Assembly: GCA_905213325.1 (NCBI GenBank)
Contig: CAJMHW010000023.1
Coordinates: 1 to 34,683 of the forward strand
DNA: 34,683 bases
DNA from: Collinsella aerofaciens
Lineage (GTDB): Bacteria > Actinomycetota > Coriobacteriia > Coriobacteriales > Coriobacteriaceae
Direction of reading: 5' to 3'
In this document: positions 9,178-17,883 of the stretch, one piece after another
How the letters are laid out: every line of letters starts with the position of its first letter
How positions within the stretch are numbered: the stretch's first letter is position 1
Notes under the pieces: model-generated
The model's database searches: none
What the model saw: the letters and a program-made list of their open reading frames with translations, nothing else
What the model was told of the DNA's origin: nothing
Position numbers and translations under genes: made by a program

Positions 9178-9233
9178 CCCCACGGCACGGACAGCACCCG
9201 AACCTAGCCAAACCCACACGGCTCCTCTTGCAG

Positions 9234-9296
9234 TTGCGGTGAAATAGTTCCCGCTTGGGCCATCTGGGCCGCAATACAGGAACTATTCCACCGCAA
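9234..9296. repeat. 18-bp imperfect inverted repeat between addA and dnaE
   Basis: TTGCGGTGAAATAGTTCC (9234-9251) pairs with GGAACTATTCCACCGCAA (9279-9296) with one mismatch, around a 27-nt loop. It stands 12 bases past the addA stop and has no T-run. It lacks the GGGACG core of the main hairpin group, so it is probably a separate repeat family or a structured 3' end. Confidence 0.75.
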
Positions 9297-9308
9297 GTTA
9301 TCTGAGGG

Positions 9309-12300
9309 CTAGAGATTGTAGATGACTACTTGGGGCTCGGCAGGTTCGACGAAGATGGTTGGATCGGCCTGCTCCACGCGGACGAACTTGACGGTCACGG
9401 CCTCAAAGCCCGCCTTGTGCAGGACATCCGAATAGACACGTGCCTGCAAGGCGTGCTTCTCCTGCAGCTGCTCCGGCGTCTCGTCCGGCGTGCCGCCCGT
9501 CTTGTAGTCGATGACCAGCGCGCATGACGAATCCGCCGGGTTCGTCGCCAAAGCGTCGATGGCGCCCTCGGCATAAGCACCGTAGCGAGCGATGTCCTCG
9601 TCCTCGCAGCCCAGTGAAAAGAACGGCACCTCGGCGCGAACGCACGGCCACGCGAGCAGGTCGGCACGAACAGCCGACTTGAGCCAGCGGTCCAGGGCAA
9701 CGTCGAAGCGTTCACGCTGCTCCGGCGTCAGGCACCACAGGCGCGCCAGCGCATCGGCACGCTCAGCGGGCAGCGCATCGGCACCCATCTCGATCAGCCA
9801 CTGGCAGGCGGCATGGAACGCCGAGCCCAGCGCCATGGGGTTGCCGGCGGGCTCAACGGCGGCCACGTCTGCATCCGTCATCTCGGAACCATCCGACTCC
9901 GCATCATCGCCGGCCTCGTCCATGGGAACACGCGCCTCGGCGGAACGATCTTCCGCCTCGGCATGGAGCGCCGCGGCGATTGACGAGTAGCTATACGAAT
10001 CACGCATCGGATACGGACAGATGCCCATGCGCACGCCCACTGCCTGGGGATACACAAGCTCAAACGAATCGGGCTTGGGGTCGGCAGGACCGGGGACGGT
10101 TGAGCGCGCAGCATTATCGGCGGCATCGGCATCGCCGCGAACAAGCCTGCCCTCGGCATCCAGCGAAGCGTTAGCCTCAAACGCCTGCTCGCCAAAGGTA
10201 AAGTTCGCCAGCGTGATGAGCTCGTAGTCGCCCGGCTGGGAGTTGTCGAACACCAGGCGGTCGGCATCGAGCTGCGGCATGCCCAGAGCGTCGGTCGGCA
10301 AAATACGGCGCAGCACGTCGTAGGTCAGATCGGTCTCGACGTCGAAGGTCGGCGCCGTCACCTTGCCACGGCTCACGCCGGCATCCATCGCCAAGATCAC
10401 CAGCTCGCGCGCACGCGTCATGGCGACATAGAGCAAACGAGCCCGCTCTTCGAGCGAAAGCTGAAGGTCGTCGTTGCGCAAGCGAGCAAATGCCTCGGCG
10501 GGAGAACCCGTCGCACAGACGTCCTCCATGAGCTCCGGCGGCAACCACAGCGACGTGCCCTTGCCCTTAAACGCGTGTTCAAACTGCTTTTTGACGTCGT
10601 CGCCCTTCACAAAGGTACCGTCGGCGAGCTTAACGCCGTCGAAGCGTGCCGGCAGTGCCACGACCTGCGCTCCGCCCTCGACGCGACCCATCTGTGCCGC
10701 ACCGGACGATTTGCGCACGCCAAAACACTCGGCAACCGCTACGACCGGATACTCCAGACCCTTGGACGCATGCACGGTCATGATGCGTACCGCGCCGTCA
10801 CCCTCCTCGTTGAGGGCGCCCGGGGCCTCCTTGCCCGCCAAGAAGCGGTCGAAGGCGAGCGCAATGGAGCGCGGAGAATTACCGAACTCGGCCTCTGCCT
10901 CGGCCACAGCGTCGAGCGCCTTGAGCACGTTGGCGGCAATGGCCTTGCCCTCGGGGCCGCGCTGCGCCAGACGCACGAACCAGCCGGAGGCATTGACCAC
11001 GTCGCGCGCGATGGCGGCGAACGAATCGCGTCCCACGCGACGAAGCGCGTAGCGCAGCACCTCGCGGGCGCGCGTTACGAGCGGCAAGCCCTGCAAACCC
11101 GGCACATCGGAATCGCTCATGATGCCCGCATCGATGTTGCGGCGCGACGTCTCGCCCGTCTCGCTATCGAGCTTGGTCGCCAGCGCCAGGAACTCCTGGG
11201 CGCCGAGTGCAAACATCGGCGAGGCCAGCAACGGCATAAGACCCTGCGCCGTATCGGCCGGATTGGCGAGCGCGCACACCAGGGCGCGCACCGTCTGCAC
11301 CTCGGCTGCCTGGGCAAAGACTGAGCCGCCCGCGATGACGCAGTCGAGCCCCTGGTCGCGGAAGGCCTGTGCGTAGACGTCGGCATTGGTCATGCGACCC
11401 AGCAGCAACACCATATCGCCCTGGGGCTGCCCCGCTTTGACGAGCGTTTGGAACCGCTCCGCAATCGCACGAGCTTTCGCCTGCGTTCGCTCTTGCGTGC
11501 TGCCACCGGCAACGAACAGCGCCTGGCGGCGCGAAGCCTTTGCCTTGAGCTTGTCCTTGCGTTTGTCGCTCGGTTCAAGATCCAAGAACCCCTGCATCAA
11601 ACCACCGGTGTCGCCGTCAAAGACGCGCGCCACATAGCGCAGCACCTCGTCGTGGCTGCGGAAGTTGCGCACGAGTTTGACGAGCTCGCCGGCGGGGGCA
11701 TCGGACGTGGCAACCGTCTCGGACGCCGTCGTCGAACCCACCTTGCGCTCCTGGCGACGAAACACCTCAACCTCGGCGCCTCGGAAGCGGTAGATCGACT
11801 GCTGCGCATCGCCCACGGTGCACAGCGCGCGCTCCCCCGCGCCCGTCAGATAGCGAATCAAATCGACCTGCATCTGGTCGGTATCCTGGAACTCATCGAT
11901 CATGACCATCTTAAAGCGGCCCTCGTAGGCGGCTCGGATGGCGGGGTAATCGCGCAGCGCCTCGTATGCCATGCGCAACAGATCGTTATTGTCGAGCGCG
12001 GACTGGTCGGCCTTGAGCGCACGGTACTCGGCCTCTACAGAGCGGGCCAAGCCCACCAGTGCATCGAGCGCGGGACCACCGCAGGCCAGCACGATATTGA
12101 TAAACGCATCGGCTGCCTCGGCCTTGAGTAGCTCCACCTGCTCCTTAGGAAACGCCTTGCTCGCGCGCGGCATGCTGCACGACATCATGAGTCGCGCCGC
12201 ATCCTCCATGGTTTTACCGCTCGCCTCAAACGCGTCAATGGCGTCGAGTGCCACCTGCGCTTTCTCGGTCGTGGCCTTGCTTGTGCCCAGCGCCGCACGA

Positions 12301-12935
12301 TAGGCATCGGCAAGCGCCGAGGTGTCGGCCTGGCCGCGCGCCACGCACACATCGTCCATGCCGCCCGGAAGCTGGCTCGATAGCTCCAGCAGGTCGCGCA
12401 CCAGGCCTTTGATGGTGGTACCGGCGCCAAACGTCCCGCCCTCGCCCGCCATGGGATACCAAGCGTAGAGGGCCTTAAGCGAAGCGGCGAGCTCGGGCGC
12501 GGCATCGGGCGCCGTCGCGCGCCCCAGCACATGCTCGACAGCCTGATCCATAAGCTCGTCGGTATCGGTGAGCACCGTGAACTCGGGATCGATGCCCAGC
12601 TCCAGCGCGTGCGCGCGCAGGATACGCGAGCACATGCCGTGAATGGTCGAGATCCACGCGTCGTCGACGGTCAGTGCTTCCTCGTCCATGCCCTCTTCGA
12701 TAAGCGCACGGCGCACACGGTCGCGAATCTCGGCCGCGGCGTCTTTGGTAAAGGTAATGGCGAGCACCTGGTCCAGATGCTCGACAAACGGACCGGATTC
12801 GGGCGAGAGCGCGTAGACGATGCGGCGCGTGAGGGTAAAGGTCTTGCCCGAGCCGGCACCTGCCGAGACAAACAGCGGACGGTCGAGCGTTTTGACGACT
12901 TGCAGCTGTTGCGGCATCAAAGTCGAAAAATCCAT
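9309..12935 (-). CDS. addA: AddA-like helicase-nuclease subunit (UvrD family)
   Basis: This 1208-residue protein is the superfamily 1A helicase plus nuclease subunit of an AddAB-type enzyme, which resects double-strand breaks for RecA loading. Walker A is SAGAGSGKT near residues 24-32. Walker B is DEFQDTDQMQVDLI near 345, followed by GDAQQSIYRFRGAE. MTVHASKGLEYPVV lies near 717. The C-terminal PD-(D/E)XK nuclease shows VIDYKTGG near 1138. An acidic, low-complexity linker (about 985-1035, rich in Asp, Glu and Ala) joins the helicase to the nuclease. The ATG at 12935 lies three bases past the addB stop, and its GGAGGG site is inside the end of addB, so the two are translationally coupled. Both the helicase and nuclease active sites look intact. 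Confidence 0.93.
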   Translation of the reverse strand: MDFSTLMPQQLQVVKTLDRPLFVSAGAGSGKTFTLTRRIVYALSPESGPFVEHLDQVLAITFTKDAAAEIRDRVRRALIEEGMDEEALTVDDAWISTIHGMCSRILRAHALELGIDPEFTVLTDTDELMDQAVEHVLGRATAPDAAPELAASLKALYAWYPMAGEGGTFGAGTTIKGLVRDLLELSSQLPGGMDDVCVARGQADTSALADAYRAALGTSKATTEKAQVALDAIDAFEASGKTMEDAARLMMSCSMPRASKAFPKEQVELLKAEAADAFINIVLACGGPALDALVGLARSVEAEYRALKADQSALDNNDLLRMAYEALRDYPAIRAAYEGRFKMVMIDEFQDTDQMQVDLIRYLTGAGERALCTVGDAQQSIYRFRGAEVEVFRRQERKVGSTTASETVATSDAPAGELVKLVRNFRSHDEVLRYVARVFDGDTGGLMQGFLDLEPSDKRKDKLKAKASRRQALFVAGGSTQERTQAKARAIAERFQTLVKAGQPQGDMVLLLGRMTNADVYAQAFRDQGLDCVIAGGSVFAQAAEVQTVRALVCALANPADTAQGLMPLLASPMFALGAQEFLALATKLDSETGETSRRNIDAGIMSDSDVPGLQGLPLVTRAREVLRYALRRVGRDSFAAIARDVVNASGWFVRLAQRGPEGKAIAANVLKALDAVAEAEAEFGNSPRSIALAFDRFLAGKEAPGALNEEGDGAVRIMTVHASKGLEYPVVAVAECFGVRKSSGAAQMGRVEGGAQVVALPARFDGVKLADGTFVKGDDVKKQFEHAFKGKGTSLWLPPELMEDVCATGSPAEAFARLRNDDLQLSLEERARLLYVAMTRARELVILAMDAGVSRGKVTAPTFDVETDLTYDVLRRILPTDALGMPQLDADRLVFDNSQPGDYELITLANFTFGEQAFEANASLDAEGRLVRGDADAADNAARSTVPGPADPKPDSFELVYPQAVGVRMGICPYPMRDSYSYSSIAAALHAEAEDRSAEARVPMDEAGDDAESDGSEMTDADVAAVEPAGNPMALGSAFHAACQWLIEMGADALPAERADALARLWCLTPEQRERFDVALDRWLKSAVRADLLAWPCVRAEVPFFSLGCEDEDIARYGAYAEGAIDALATNPADSSCALVIDYKTGGTPDETPEQLQEKHALQARVYSDVLHKAGFEAVTVKFVRVEQADPTIFVEPAEPQVVIYNL

Positions 12936-12938
12936 GGT

Positions 12939-15900
12939 CTACACGTCCCTCCTTACAAACGTTCCTTCGTGGTTATACGAGCAGCGCGCATGCGCGGCCT
13001 GCGCCGACGTCGGGTCGACAGCGGCGACGTCGCCCGCCTCGAGTTCGTGCAAGCGCTCGGCGATGCCGGCCTCCACGCGGTCGAGCAGCGCATCGAAGTC
13101 CATGTTGCCGCCCTCGCCGGGAAAGCCCTTCTTAAGGCCCGGAATGCGACCGTCGCCGCGCTCCTGCTCCAACAGCTCGGCGCTCGCGGCACCGCGCAGC
13201 GCGGGCTTGCCGCCCTTGGTCGAAAAATAGAGCGCAGCACGGGTATCTAGGCCCAGCGCCCGACGCATGGCCTGCGCGTAGATGAGTGTCTGGGTATGGG
13301 GCGGCAGCCAACGCGGGTCGTCGATGGGGGCCTCGCCCGACTCTTCGTCGCGCACCGTAGGGTCGGCGAGTTTAAACTCCTCGACACCCGAACGATGCTT
13401 GTAGTCAATCACCACGGCGCGATTCTCGGCATCCACGTCAACGCGGTCGATACGCCCGCCGAGCGGCCAACCGGCATACTCGACCTTAAGCTCATTAAAG
13501 GCGAACTCAAGGTAGCGCGGGGCAAAGGGGGCAAGCGCCTCGGACTCGTAGGCGAGCACGCCTTCCAGCTGCGGCAAGATCTCGGCCACCTGACGCTCCT
13601 CCACCGGGGAGAGCGGCACCAGCGGGCCCTCGGTACCGCGCTTGCCCGCATGCTCGGCCAAGGTCTCGGCAAAGACCTCGCGCAGCAGCTCCTGTGCGCG
13701 CGGCAAGTTCTCGGGCGTCACGCGCTCCATGCCCTCTTGGGGCAGACGGGCATGCAGGTGTTCCAGCACGTCGTGGACGAAGTTGCCCTTTTCCATGTTG
13801 CCAAAATCCGCGTCGATAGACTGGGGTTTGACGCGATACGAGACAAACCAGCACAGCGGGCAGGTGGAATAGGCCTCGATCTGCGAGGCGGACGTCAGGC
13901 GCGGCACAAGCGGCGCGTCCTCGCCCTCGCCGTCACGACGGCGCAGGACCAAATACGGCACGGCCTCGGCACTCAAATGCTGAGGGGCTTCACAGGTCAC
14001 GCGCTCGCGCTTGAGACCTTCGCCTGCCGCGGGATCGAAGTTCCTTACGATATCGCCCTCACCCACGCACTTCGCCTTGTCGGCGTCAGCGGCCTTAGCG
14101 TCACCAGTGGTCTTAGCGTCGTCAGCGGCCTTGTCGGCGTCAGCTTCCCTAGCAGCTTCAGCGGCCTCGGCATGCGCCCGCAACTCGGTCCACACGGCAG
14201 CCGGGTAGCACTCGCGCGCTTGGCGATCGTGCGTCACGCGGGCAAGCGCAACCGGGCCGCGTGACGCCTGCATCGCGTGGCCAAAGCGCACGCGCAGCAA
14301 GGCCGCGGGCTCAAGCGTCACGCCCTCGCGACCAAGGCTCGCCGCCAGCGTGGCCAGCGGCCCCTCCTCGTGTGAGAGCGGATAGCTGTCCAGGTCGACA
14401 TCGGCAAACAGCACGGCATCGTAGCCGCCAGGACGCAAAACCGACGCATCGGCAAGCGACACGAAGCGCACTTGTGCCCGTGGCGTGCGATCGACCTCGT
14501 AGGTCGCGTAATCGTAAGCGGTACTGCGCTTGTCCACCTTAGTTCGAACGCCGTCGAGAACCGGCACGGTCGCGGCCTGCGACACGTCGAGCGCGCGGGC
14601 GCCATTCATAAGGATGTCGATGACATGGCGCAGCAGGGCCACCTCCGCCTGGCGACGGGCTTGGCCATCCAAGCTGCCCAGCAAGCGATCGGGCAACGCC
14701 TCGGCAACGGCAAGCATGGCCTTGAGCGCCGTCACGGGCTTGTCACGCCACAGCGCCTGGAACACGTCCGAGACCACATACGGTACGTTCTTAAACCAGT
14801 TTTCGTCGCTCGCCGCCTTGCGCGCGCCCCTCACCTGGCCCTGAACGCTCTGCAGCAGGCTCTTAACGCCCGCGGTAGTCTTGCTGCGCGAGAGACGCAT
14901 ATTCTTATCGAAGGTACGGGCATTGACGGCATCAGCGCCCGAAAGCGGACTGTAGATCCAGTCGGTAAGCTCCGGCGCGGGCCACCACTCGGTCTTTGAC
15001 GCCGTGCCCTCATCGGCGGCCTTCATACGTTCGATCAGGCCGGCGAGCGCCGCAAACTGCCTGCCCGCAATGGATTGGGAAAACGCCGTAAACTCAACTG
15101 TCTCGGCAGCAATATGACGAGCCGCCAGACGAGAGGCGAGCTCACCGAACAGCTGGGGTGCCCGAGCAGAAACAACGAGCACGCGCACGGGGTCGGCGGG
15201 CGTTGCAGTAGTTTTATCGGCCTTGGACTCCTTGTGCGATTTCACCAACTTATCGATGGCGTCCGCATAAGCATGGGCACGGGCATGGGGGCCGGCGACC
15301 TCAATAAAGGCAGGCTGAGCGGCGGTCCCGCAAGCGGCATCAGACGCGACGGCGTCCTCCTCCAGCGGCGCGGCCTCAAACAGCACGCCGCGGGCATCAA
15401 ATGCCGCGGCAAGCTCCTCGCGCATCGCCGCCTGCTCGCGGGCAAGCAGCACGACGACCTCTCCCCCATTGTTCGCCACGGCAGACAGCAGCTCGAGCAG
15501 ACCGTGCGTAAACGACGTGATACCGCGCACGCATACGGCGCGGGTGCACGCCGGCAGGCTATCGGCCAGGGCACCGGCCATAATGTCGGCCGCCTCACAG
15601 GGCTCGACCATATCTCGACGGTCCAAACCGCCCGCGTAGGCGCGCAAAAGCTCGAACACACGAGCCTCGGCATCGCTTTTTGGCTCCGGCTGGCAGTTGT
15701 CGCCACGGCATCGTTCGGCACCCGTCCCCGCCACACCCGGCAGCACGTCGCGGGCCATGCGCGCGAGCATGCGCACCGTGCCCTGGCTGCGCGAAAGCGG
15801 CTGCAAATCGGCATCGTCGAGACGCGTGACCATGTCCGAGAACAGCATCTGGCGCTGCAGGTTGTCGACGAAACCGCGCCCGTTGCCCAAAAGCTCCCAA

Positions 15901-16109
15901 AGCGAGCGAAGCCACGATGTAGGCGTCTTGTAGTCAATACCCAGCGAAATCCCGGCTTCCGCCGCATCATGACGGCACAGGTCGAGCTCGGCAAACGTTG
16001 GCGCCAGCAACACGGCACGCCCGTGGCGGGCAATAAGGTCGGCAAGCAGCGCCGACTCGGCATCGCTCAAATTCGTGCCGGCATTGGTGGTATAGATTCG
16101 AACAGACAT
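12939..16109 (-). CDS. addB: AddB-like PD-(D/E)XK nuclease subunit
   Basis: This 1056-residue protein is the partner of AddA. The N-terminal half resembles AddB/RexB (VLLAPTFAELDLCRHDAA, SWLRSLWELLG) but has no Walker A loop, as in RexB. The C-terminal nuclease has GRIDRVDV and VVIDYKHR near residues 883-905. In B. subtilis AddB four cysteines hold an iron-sulfur cluster around the nuclease. Here CPLCWF near 748 supplies the first, but the C-terminal group is reduced to a single Cys in ARCSYNHEG near 1041. A linker rich in Ala, Asp and Lys (about 650-685) is encoded by a small tandem repeat. The ATG at 16109 follows GGAGG at good spacing. The gene is the first of the addB-addA pair. Assignment as AddB rather than another PD-(D/E)XK protein rests mainly on the coupling to addA. 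Confidence 0.87.
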   Translation of the reverse strand: MSVRIYTTNAGTNLSDAESALLADLIARHGRAVLLAPTFAELDLCRHDAAEAGISLGIDYKTPTSWLRSLWELLGNGRGFVDNLQRQMLFSDMVTRLDDADLQPLSRSQGTVRMLARMARDVLPGVAGTGAERCRGDNCQPEPKSDAEARVFELLRAYAGGLDRRDMVEPCEAADIMAGALADSLPACTRAVCVRGITSFTHGLLELLSAVANNGGEVVVLLAREQAAMREELAAAFDARGVLFEAAPLEEDAVASDAACGTAAQPAFIEVAGPHARAHAYADAIDKLVKSHKESKADKTTATPADPVRVLVVSARAPQLFGELASRLAARHIAAETVEFTAFSQSIAGRQFAALAGLIERMKAADEGTASKTEWWPAPELTDWIYSPLSGADAVNARTFDKNMRLSRSKTTAGVKSLLQSVQGQVRGARKAASDENWFKNVPYVVSDVFQALWRDKPVTALKAMLAVAEALPDRLLGSLDGQARRQAEVALLRHVIDILMNGARALDVSQAATVPVLDGVRTKVDKRSTAYDYATYEVDRTPRAQVRFVSLADASVLRPGGYDAVLFADVDLDSYPLSHEEGPLATLAASLGREGVTLEPAALLRVRFGHAMQASRGPVALARVTHDRQARECYPAAVWTELRAHAEAAEAAREADADKAADDAKTTGDAKAADADKAKCVGEGDIVRNFDPAAGEGLKRERVTCEAPQHLSAEAVPYLVLRRRDGEGEDAPLVPRLTSASQIEAYSTCPLCWFVSYRVKPQSIDADFGNMEKGNFVHDVLEHLHARLPQEGMERVTPENLPRAQELLREVFAETLAEHAGKRGTEGPLVPLSPVEERQVAEILPQLEGVLAYESEALAPFAPRYLEFAFNELKVEYAGWPLGGRIDRVDVDAENRAVVIDYKHRSGVEEFKLADPTVRDEESGEAPIDDPRWLPPHTQTLIYAQAMRRALGLDTRAALYFSTKGGKPALRGAASAELLEQERGDGRIPGLKKGFPGEGGNMDFDALLDRVEAGIAERLHELEAGDVAAVDPTSAQAAHARCSYNHEGTFVRRDV
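14074..14144 (-). repeat. Coding repeat for an Ala/Asp/Lys-rich linker in addB
   Basis: The 17-mer GCCTTGTCGGCGTCAGC occurs at 14074-14090 and again at 14128-14144, 54 bases (18 codons) apart. Related GTCAGCGGCCTTAGC units lie between and around them. The frame is kept, so copy changes in 18-codon or smaller steps would alter linker length without breaking the protein. Confidence 0.8.
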
Positions 16110-16192
16110 GGTCCTCCGCTCAAACTGTTCGCAATAATCAATGTATCCATCCTACCCGCCCAAGCGGACAGATTTGCCCCACGCCAACAGAT

Positions 16193-16279
16193 TTGATCCC
16201 CTGGGGACGGAGGAAAACGGATCACCGGGTTAGACTGACCCCCTCGATGATCCGTTTTCCTCCGTCCCCAGGGGATCAA
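16193..16279. repeat. Inverted pair of GGGACG-core hairpins
   Basis: Two 32-bp units (16193-16224 and 16248-16279) are perfect reverse complements around 23 bases. Each unit has its own short arms, TGATCC and GGATCA, around a 19-nt loop with GGGGACGGAGG. The pair lies between addB and the YerC-like gene and abuts the latter's terminator. Confidence 0.87.
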
Positions 16280-16304
16280 AAAACCGCCCCCGGAAGAGCG
16301 GTTT
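16278..16304 (-). terminator. Terminator after the YerC-like gene
   Basis: On the minus strand the stem AAACCGC/GCGGTTT (16298-16304 with 16281-16287) encloses a CG-rich loop and ends in TTTTTT (16278-16283). It begins about 25 bases past the gene's stop. Confidence 0.8.
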
Positions 16305-16328
16305 TGTAAAATTCGTTTTTTGCGTGGC

Positions 16329-16628
16329 CTACTCGCCATCCTCCAGTTTAATGAGGATCTTGCGGTAGCCACCGTACTCGCCGTTGAGCGCCTTGGATAC
16401 ACGGCTCACCGTGGTGGACGAAGCGCCGGTACGCGCCTGAACCTCGACATAGGGCTCGCCCTCGTCCAGGTAACGCGCGACTTGCAGACGCTGCGATAGA
16501 TCGCAAATCTCACGCGGCGTGCAGATATCGGTCAAAAACGCTTGGATATCTTTCTCGTCGTCCAAAAGGCTAAATGCGTGGACCAGCTGCTTGACATCAG
16601 GCTTGTCAAACATGTTCTCGATATTCAT
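16329..16628 (-). CDS. YerC/YecD family TrpR-related regulator
   Basis: This 99-residue protein matches the YerC/YecD family, small DNA-binding proteins with the TrpR fold. It shows LLDDEKDIQAFLTDICTPREICDLSQRLQVARYL in pieces along residues 21-55, which is the family signature. The helix-turn-helix QARTGASSTTVSRVSKAL lies near 63-80, and the tail GYRKIL follows. Effector and target genes are unknown for most members, and no tryptophan gene is nearby. It stands alone with its own terminator, and its start faces that of a holin-like gene across 323 bases. The ribosome-binding site is weak (GGCGGTGATCG before ATG). Length is normal for the family. Confidence 0.9.
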   Translation of the reverse strand: MNIENMFDKPDVKQLVHAFSLLDDEKDIQAFLTDICTPREICDLSQRLQVARYLDEGEPYVEVQARTGASSTTVSRVSKALNGEYGGYRKILIKLEDGE

Positions 16629-16951
16629 CGATCACCGCCAAACCCGCCAAAAGGCATCGAAGTTGATACTGACATCGGGCATCGTTCACCCGTAATATGC
16701 AATAGGGCAACGCCTGTGGCTTTTGCCCGTAGCAGTTTAGCACACCACCAAACTAAAGCGACAAGACTCTCTGCCAGCGGCACGTTTTTTAGGACGAACG
16801 CCGTTTTGAAACCGAATGCGCACGCAAGCTCCACGAATATCTGGAACAATGGGTGCCCAAACAGGGCCGTGCCCGCGCATCTACCCGAGTTGCAAAGATG
16901 TGCGCCCCTCACGCCCCCTCCCCACGCCATGCGCAAGAAAGGATTCCCACC
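16629..16951. other. Divergent intergenic region, 323 bases
   Basis: This stretch separates the starts of the YerC-like and holin-like genes, so promoters for both should be here. I found no good pair of -35 and -10 hexamers, no strong hairpin and no convincing small gene. A longer reading of the holin-like frame reaches back to 16853, but its residues look like translated non-coding DNA. Confidence 0.4.
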
Positions 16952-17317
16952 ATGCGCTTTTTGCTCAACTGGCTTTTGACCTCAATCGCCATCGCGATCG
17001 CAACGTTTCTCGTCCCCGGCATTCAGCCCTTCGGCATGGCCGACGCTTGGGTCTGCTTTGCCTTCGTGGGACTGTTCCTCAACATCGTCGACTCGCTCGT
17101 CAAGCCGTTCCTGACGGTCATCTCGCTGCCGCTCACTATTATCACGCTTGGTATTTTTCAGCTCGTAGTCAACAGCTTTATGCTCGAGCTAGCCAGCTAC
17201 CTCTCCGTCAATATCCTCGGCGCTGGCATCTCTATCGCCGGCTTTGGATCGGCCTTTATGGGCAGCATCCTGGTATCCATCATGCGCAGCATACTCGACA
17301 GCATCGCCAGGAACTAA
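16952..17317 (+). CDS. Phage holin family 4-like membrane protein
   Basis: This 121-residue protein is nearly all hydrophobic, with about four membrane segments. They start from RFLLNWLLTSIAIAIATFLV at the N terminus and include LNIVDSLVKPFLTVISLPLT and ITLGIFQLVVNSFMLELASY. The NxVDSLVKPxLxxxSLPLTxxTLGxFxLVxN pattern is that of the phage holin family 4/YvlD-type membrane proteins. These are mostly chromosomal and of unknown role, despite the name. ATG at 16952 is preferred because AAAGGA lies eight bases upstream. There are no lysis or phage genes nearby, so a prophage origin is not supported. The gene is monocistronic with a clear terminator. Confidence 0.88.
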   Translation: MRFLLNWLLTSIAIAIATFLVPGIQPFGMADAWVCFAFVGLFLNIVDSLVKPFLTVISLPLTIITLGIFQLVVNSFMLELASYLSVNILGAGISIAGFGSAFMGSILVSIMRSILDSIARN

Positions 17318-17354
17318 AGCGACCGGATACGGACCGCCACAACACGCCAAAACG

Positions 17355-17388
17355 AAGGCCGTCCATCGCAACGATGGGCGGCCTTGTC
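17355..17388 (+). terminator. Terminator after the holin-like gene
   Basis: A 14-bp stem (17355-17368 with 17372-17385, one G-T pair) has a CAA loop and is followed by a T-rich stretch, GTCATTTGTC. It lies about 38 bases past the stop on the plus strand. Confidence 0.78.
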
Positions 17389-17420
17389 ATTTGTCAAGCC
17401 TCAGAGGGCAAGAAAATCTA

Positions 17421-17445
17421 CCATTTCTGCCCCGTCCCCAAATGG
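17421..17445. repeat. Short GGGACG-loop hairpin at the end of the Rrf2 gene
   Basis: On the minus strand CCATTT and AAATGG enclose GGGGACGGGGCAG. It lies 10 bases past the stop of the Rrf2 gene and is followed on that strand by a TTTT-containing stretch, so it may also end that transcript. Loop sequence and layout match the units at 5189 and 26353, though the arms are unrelated. Confidence 0.7.
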
Positions 17446-17454
17446 CAGGTGGGG

Positions 17455-17883
17455 CTAGATGACGTAGTCGTAGCCCTCGTTGGGGGCGACGAGCGCATCG
17501 AGCGTCACGCCATCGAGGTAGTCGTTGATGAGCTTGTCCAGGTTCTTCCACACGCCGAGTGTAGGACACTCGTCCGAACGCGAGCAGCCCTTGCAGTCGC
17601 CGTCCAGGCATGCGACCGGTGCCAGGCTGCCTTCGGTCAGGCGCAAGATCTCGCCCACCGTGTACTGCTCGGGCGGACGCGTGAGCACGTAGCCGCCGCC
17701 CTTGCCGCGCATGCCCGAGAGCATATTGGCGCGGACGAGCGTAGCCAAAATGTTCTCCAGATATTTCTCAGAAATCCCCTGACGCGCCGCAATCTCTTTG
17801 AGGGGAATGCGGCCTGCCGCCTGGTGCTCGGCCAGGTCAACCATAACGCGCAGGGCATATCTGCCCTTTGTGGAAACCAACAT
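17455..17883 (-). CDS. Rrf2 family regulator with a cysteine cluster (IscR/CymR-like)
   Basis: This 142-residue regulator carries the Rrf2 winged helix: MLVSTKGRYALRVMVDLAEH, IAARQGISEKYLENILATL, then the wing RGKGGGYVLTRPPEQYTVGEIL. After the helix come four cysteines (92, 97, 100, 106) in the region where IscR binds a [2Fe-2S] cluster. Cluster or thiol sensing is therefore plausible, while CymR-type members lack this group. The gene is divergent from cysK and mnmA, which suggests control of cysteine synthesis or sulfur transfer. The ATG at 17883 has AAAGG upstream. No nifS/iscU genes are adjacent. Assignment to Rrf2 is firm; the choice between IscR-like and CymR-like control is inference. 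Confidence 0.92.
   Translation of the reverse strand: MLVSTKGRYALRVMVDLAEHQAAGRIPLKEIAARQGISEKYLENILATLVRANMLSGMRGKGGGYVLTRPPEQYTVGEILRLTEGSLAPVACLDGDCKGCSRSDECPTLGVWKNLDKLINDYLDGVTLDALVAPNEGYDYVI

Noticed and set aside
10087..10110. GGGGACGG inside addA
   Set aside because: It is ordinary coding sequence without flanking arms, so a chance match in GC-rich DNA.
1704..16109. SNF2 helicase plus dnaE plus addAB read as a phage defence island
   Set aside because: There is no methyltransferase, phospholipase D or other DISARM-type partner, and the neighbours are core replication and repair genes on one strand.
16952..17317. Holin-like gene as a sign of a prophage
   Set aside because: Family 4 holin-like proteins are common chromosomal membrane proteins; no lysin, integrase or structural phage gene is near.
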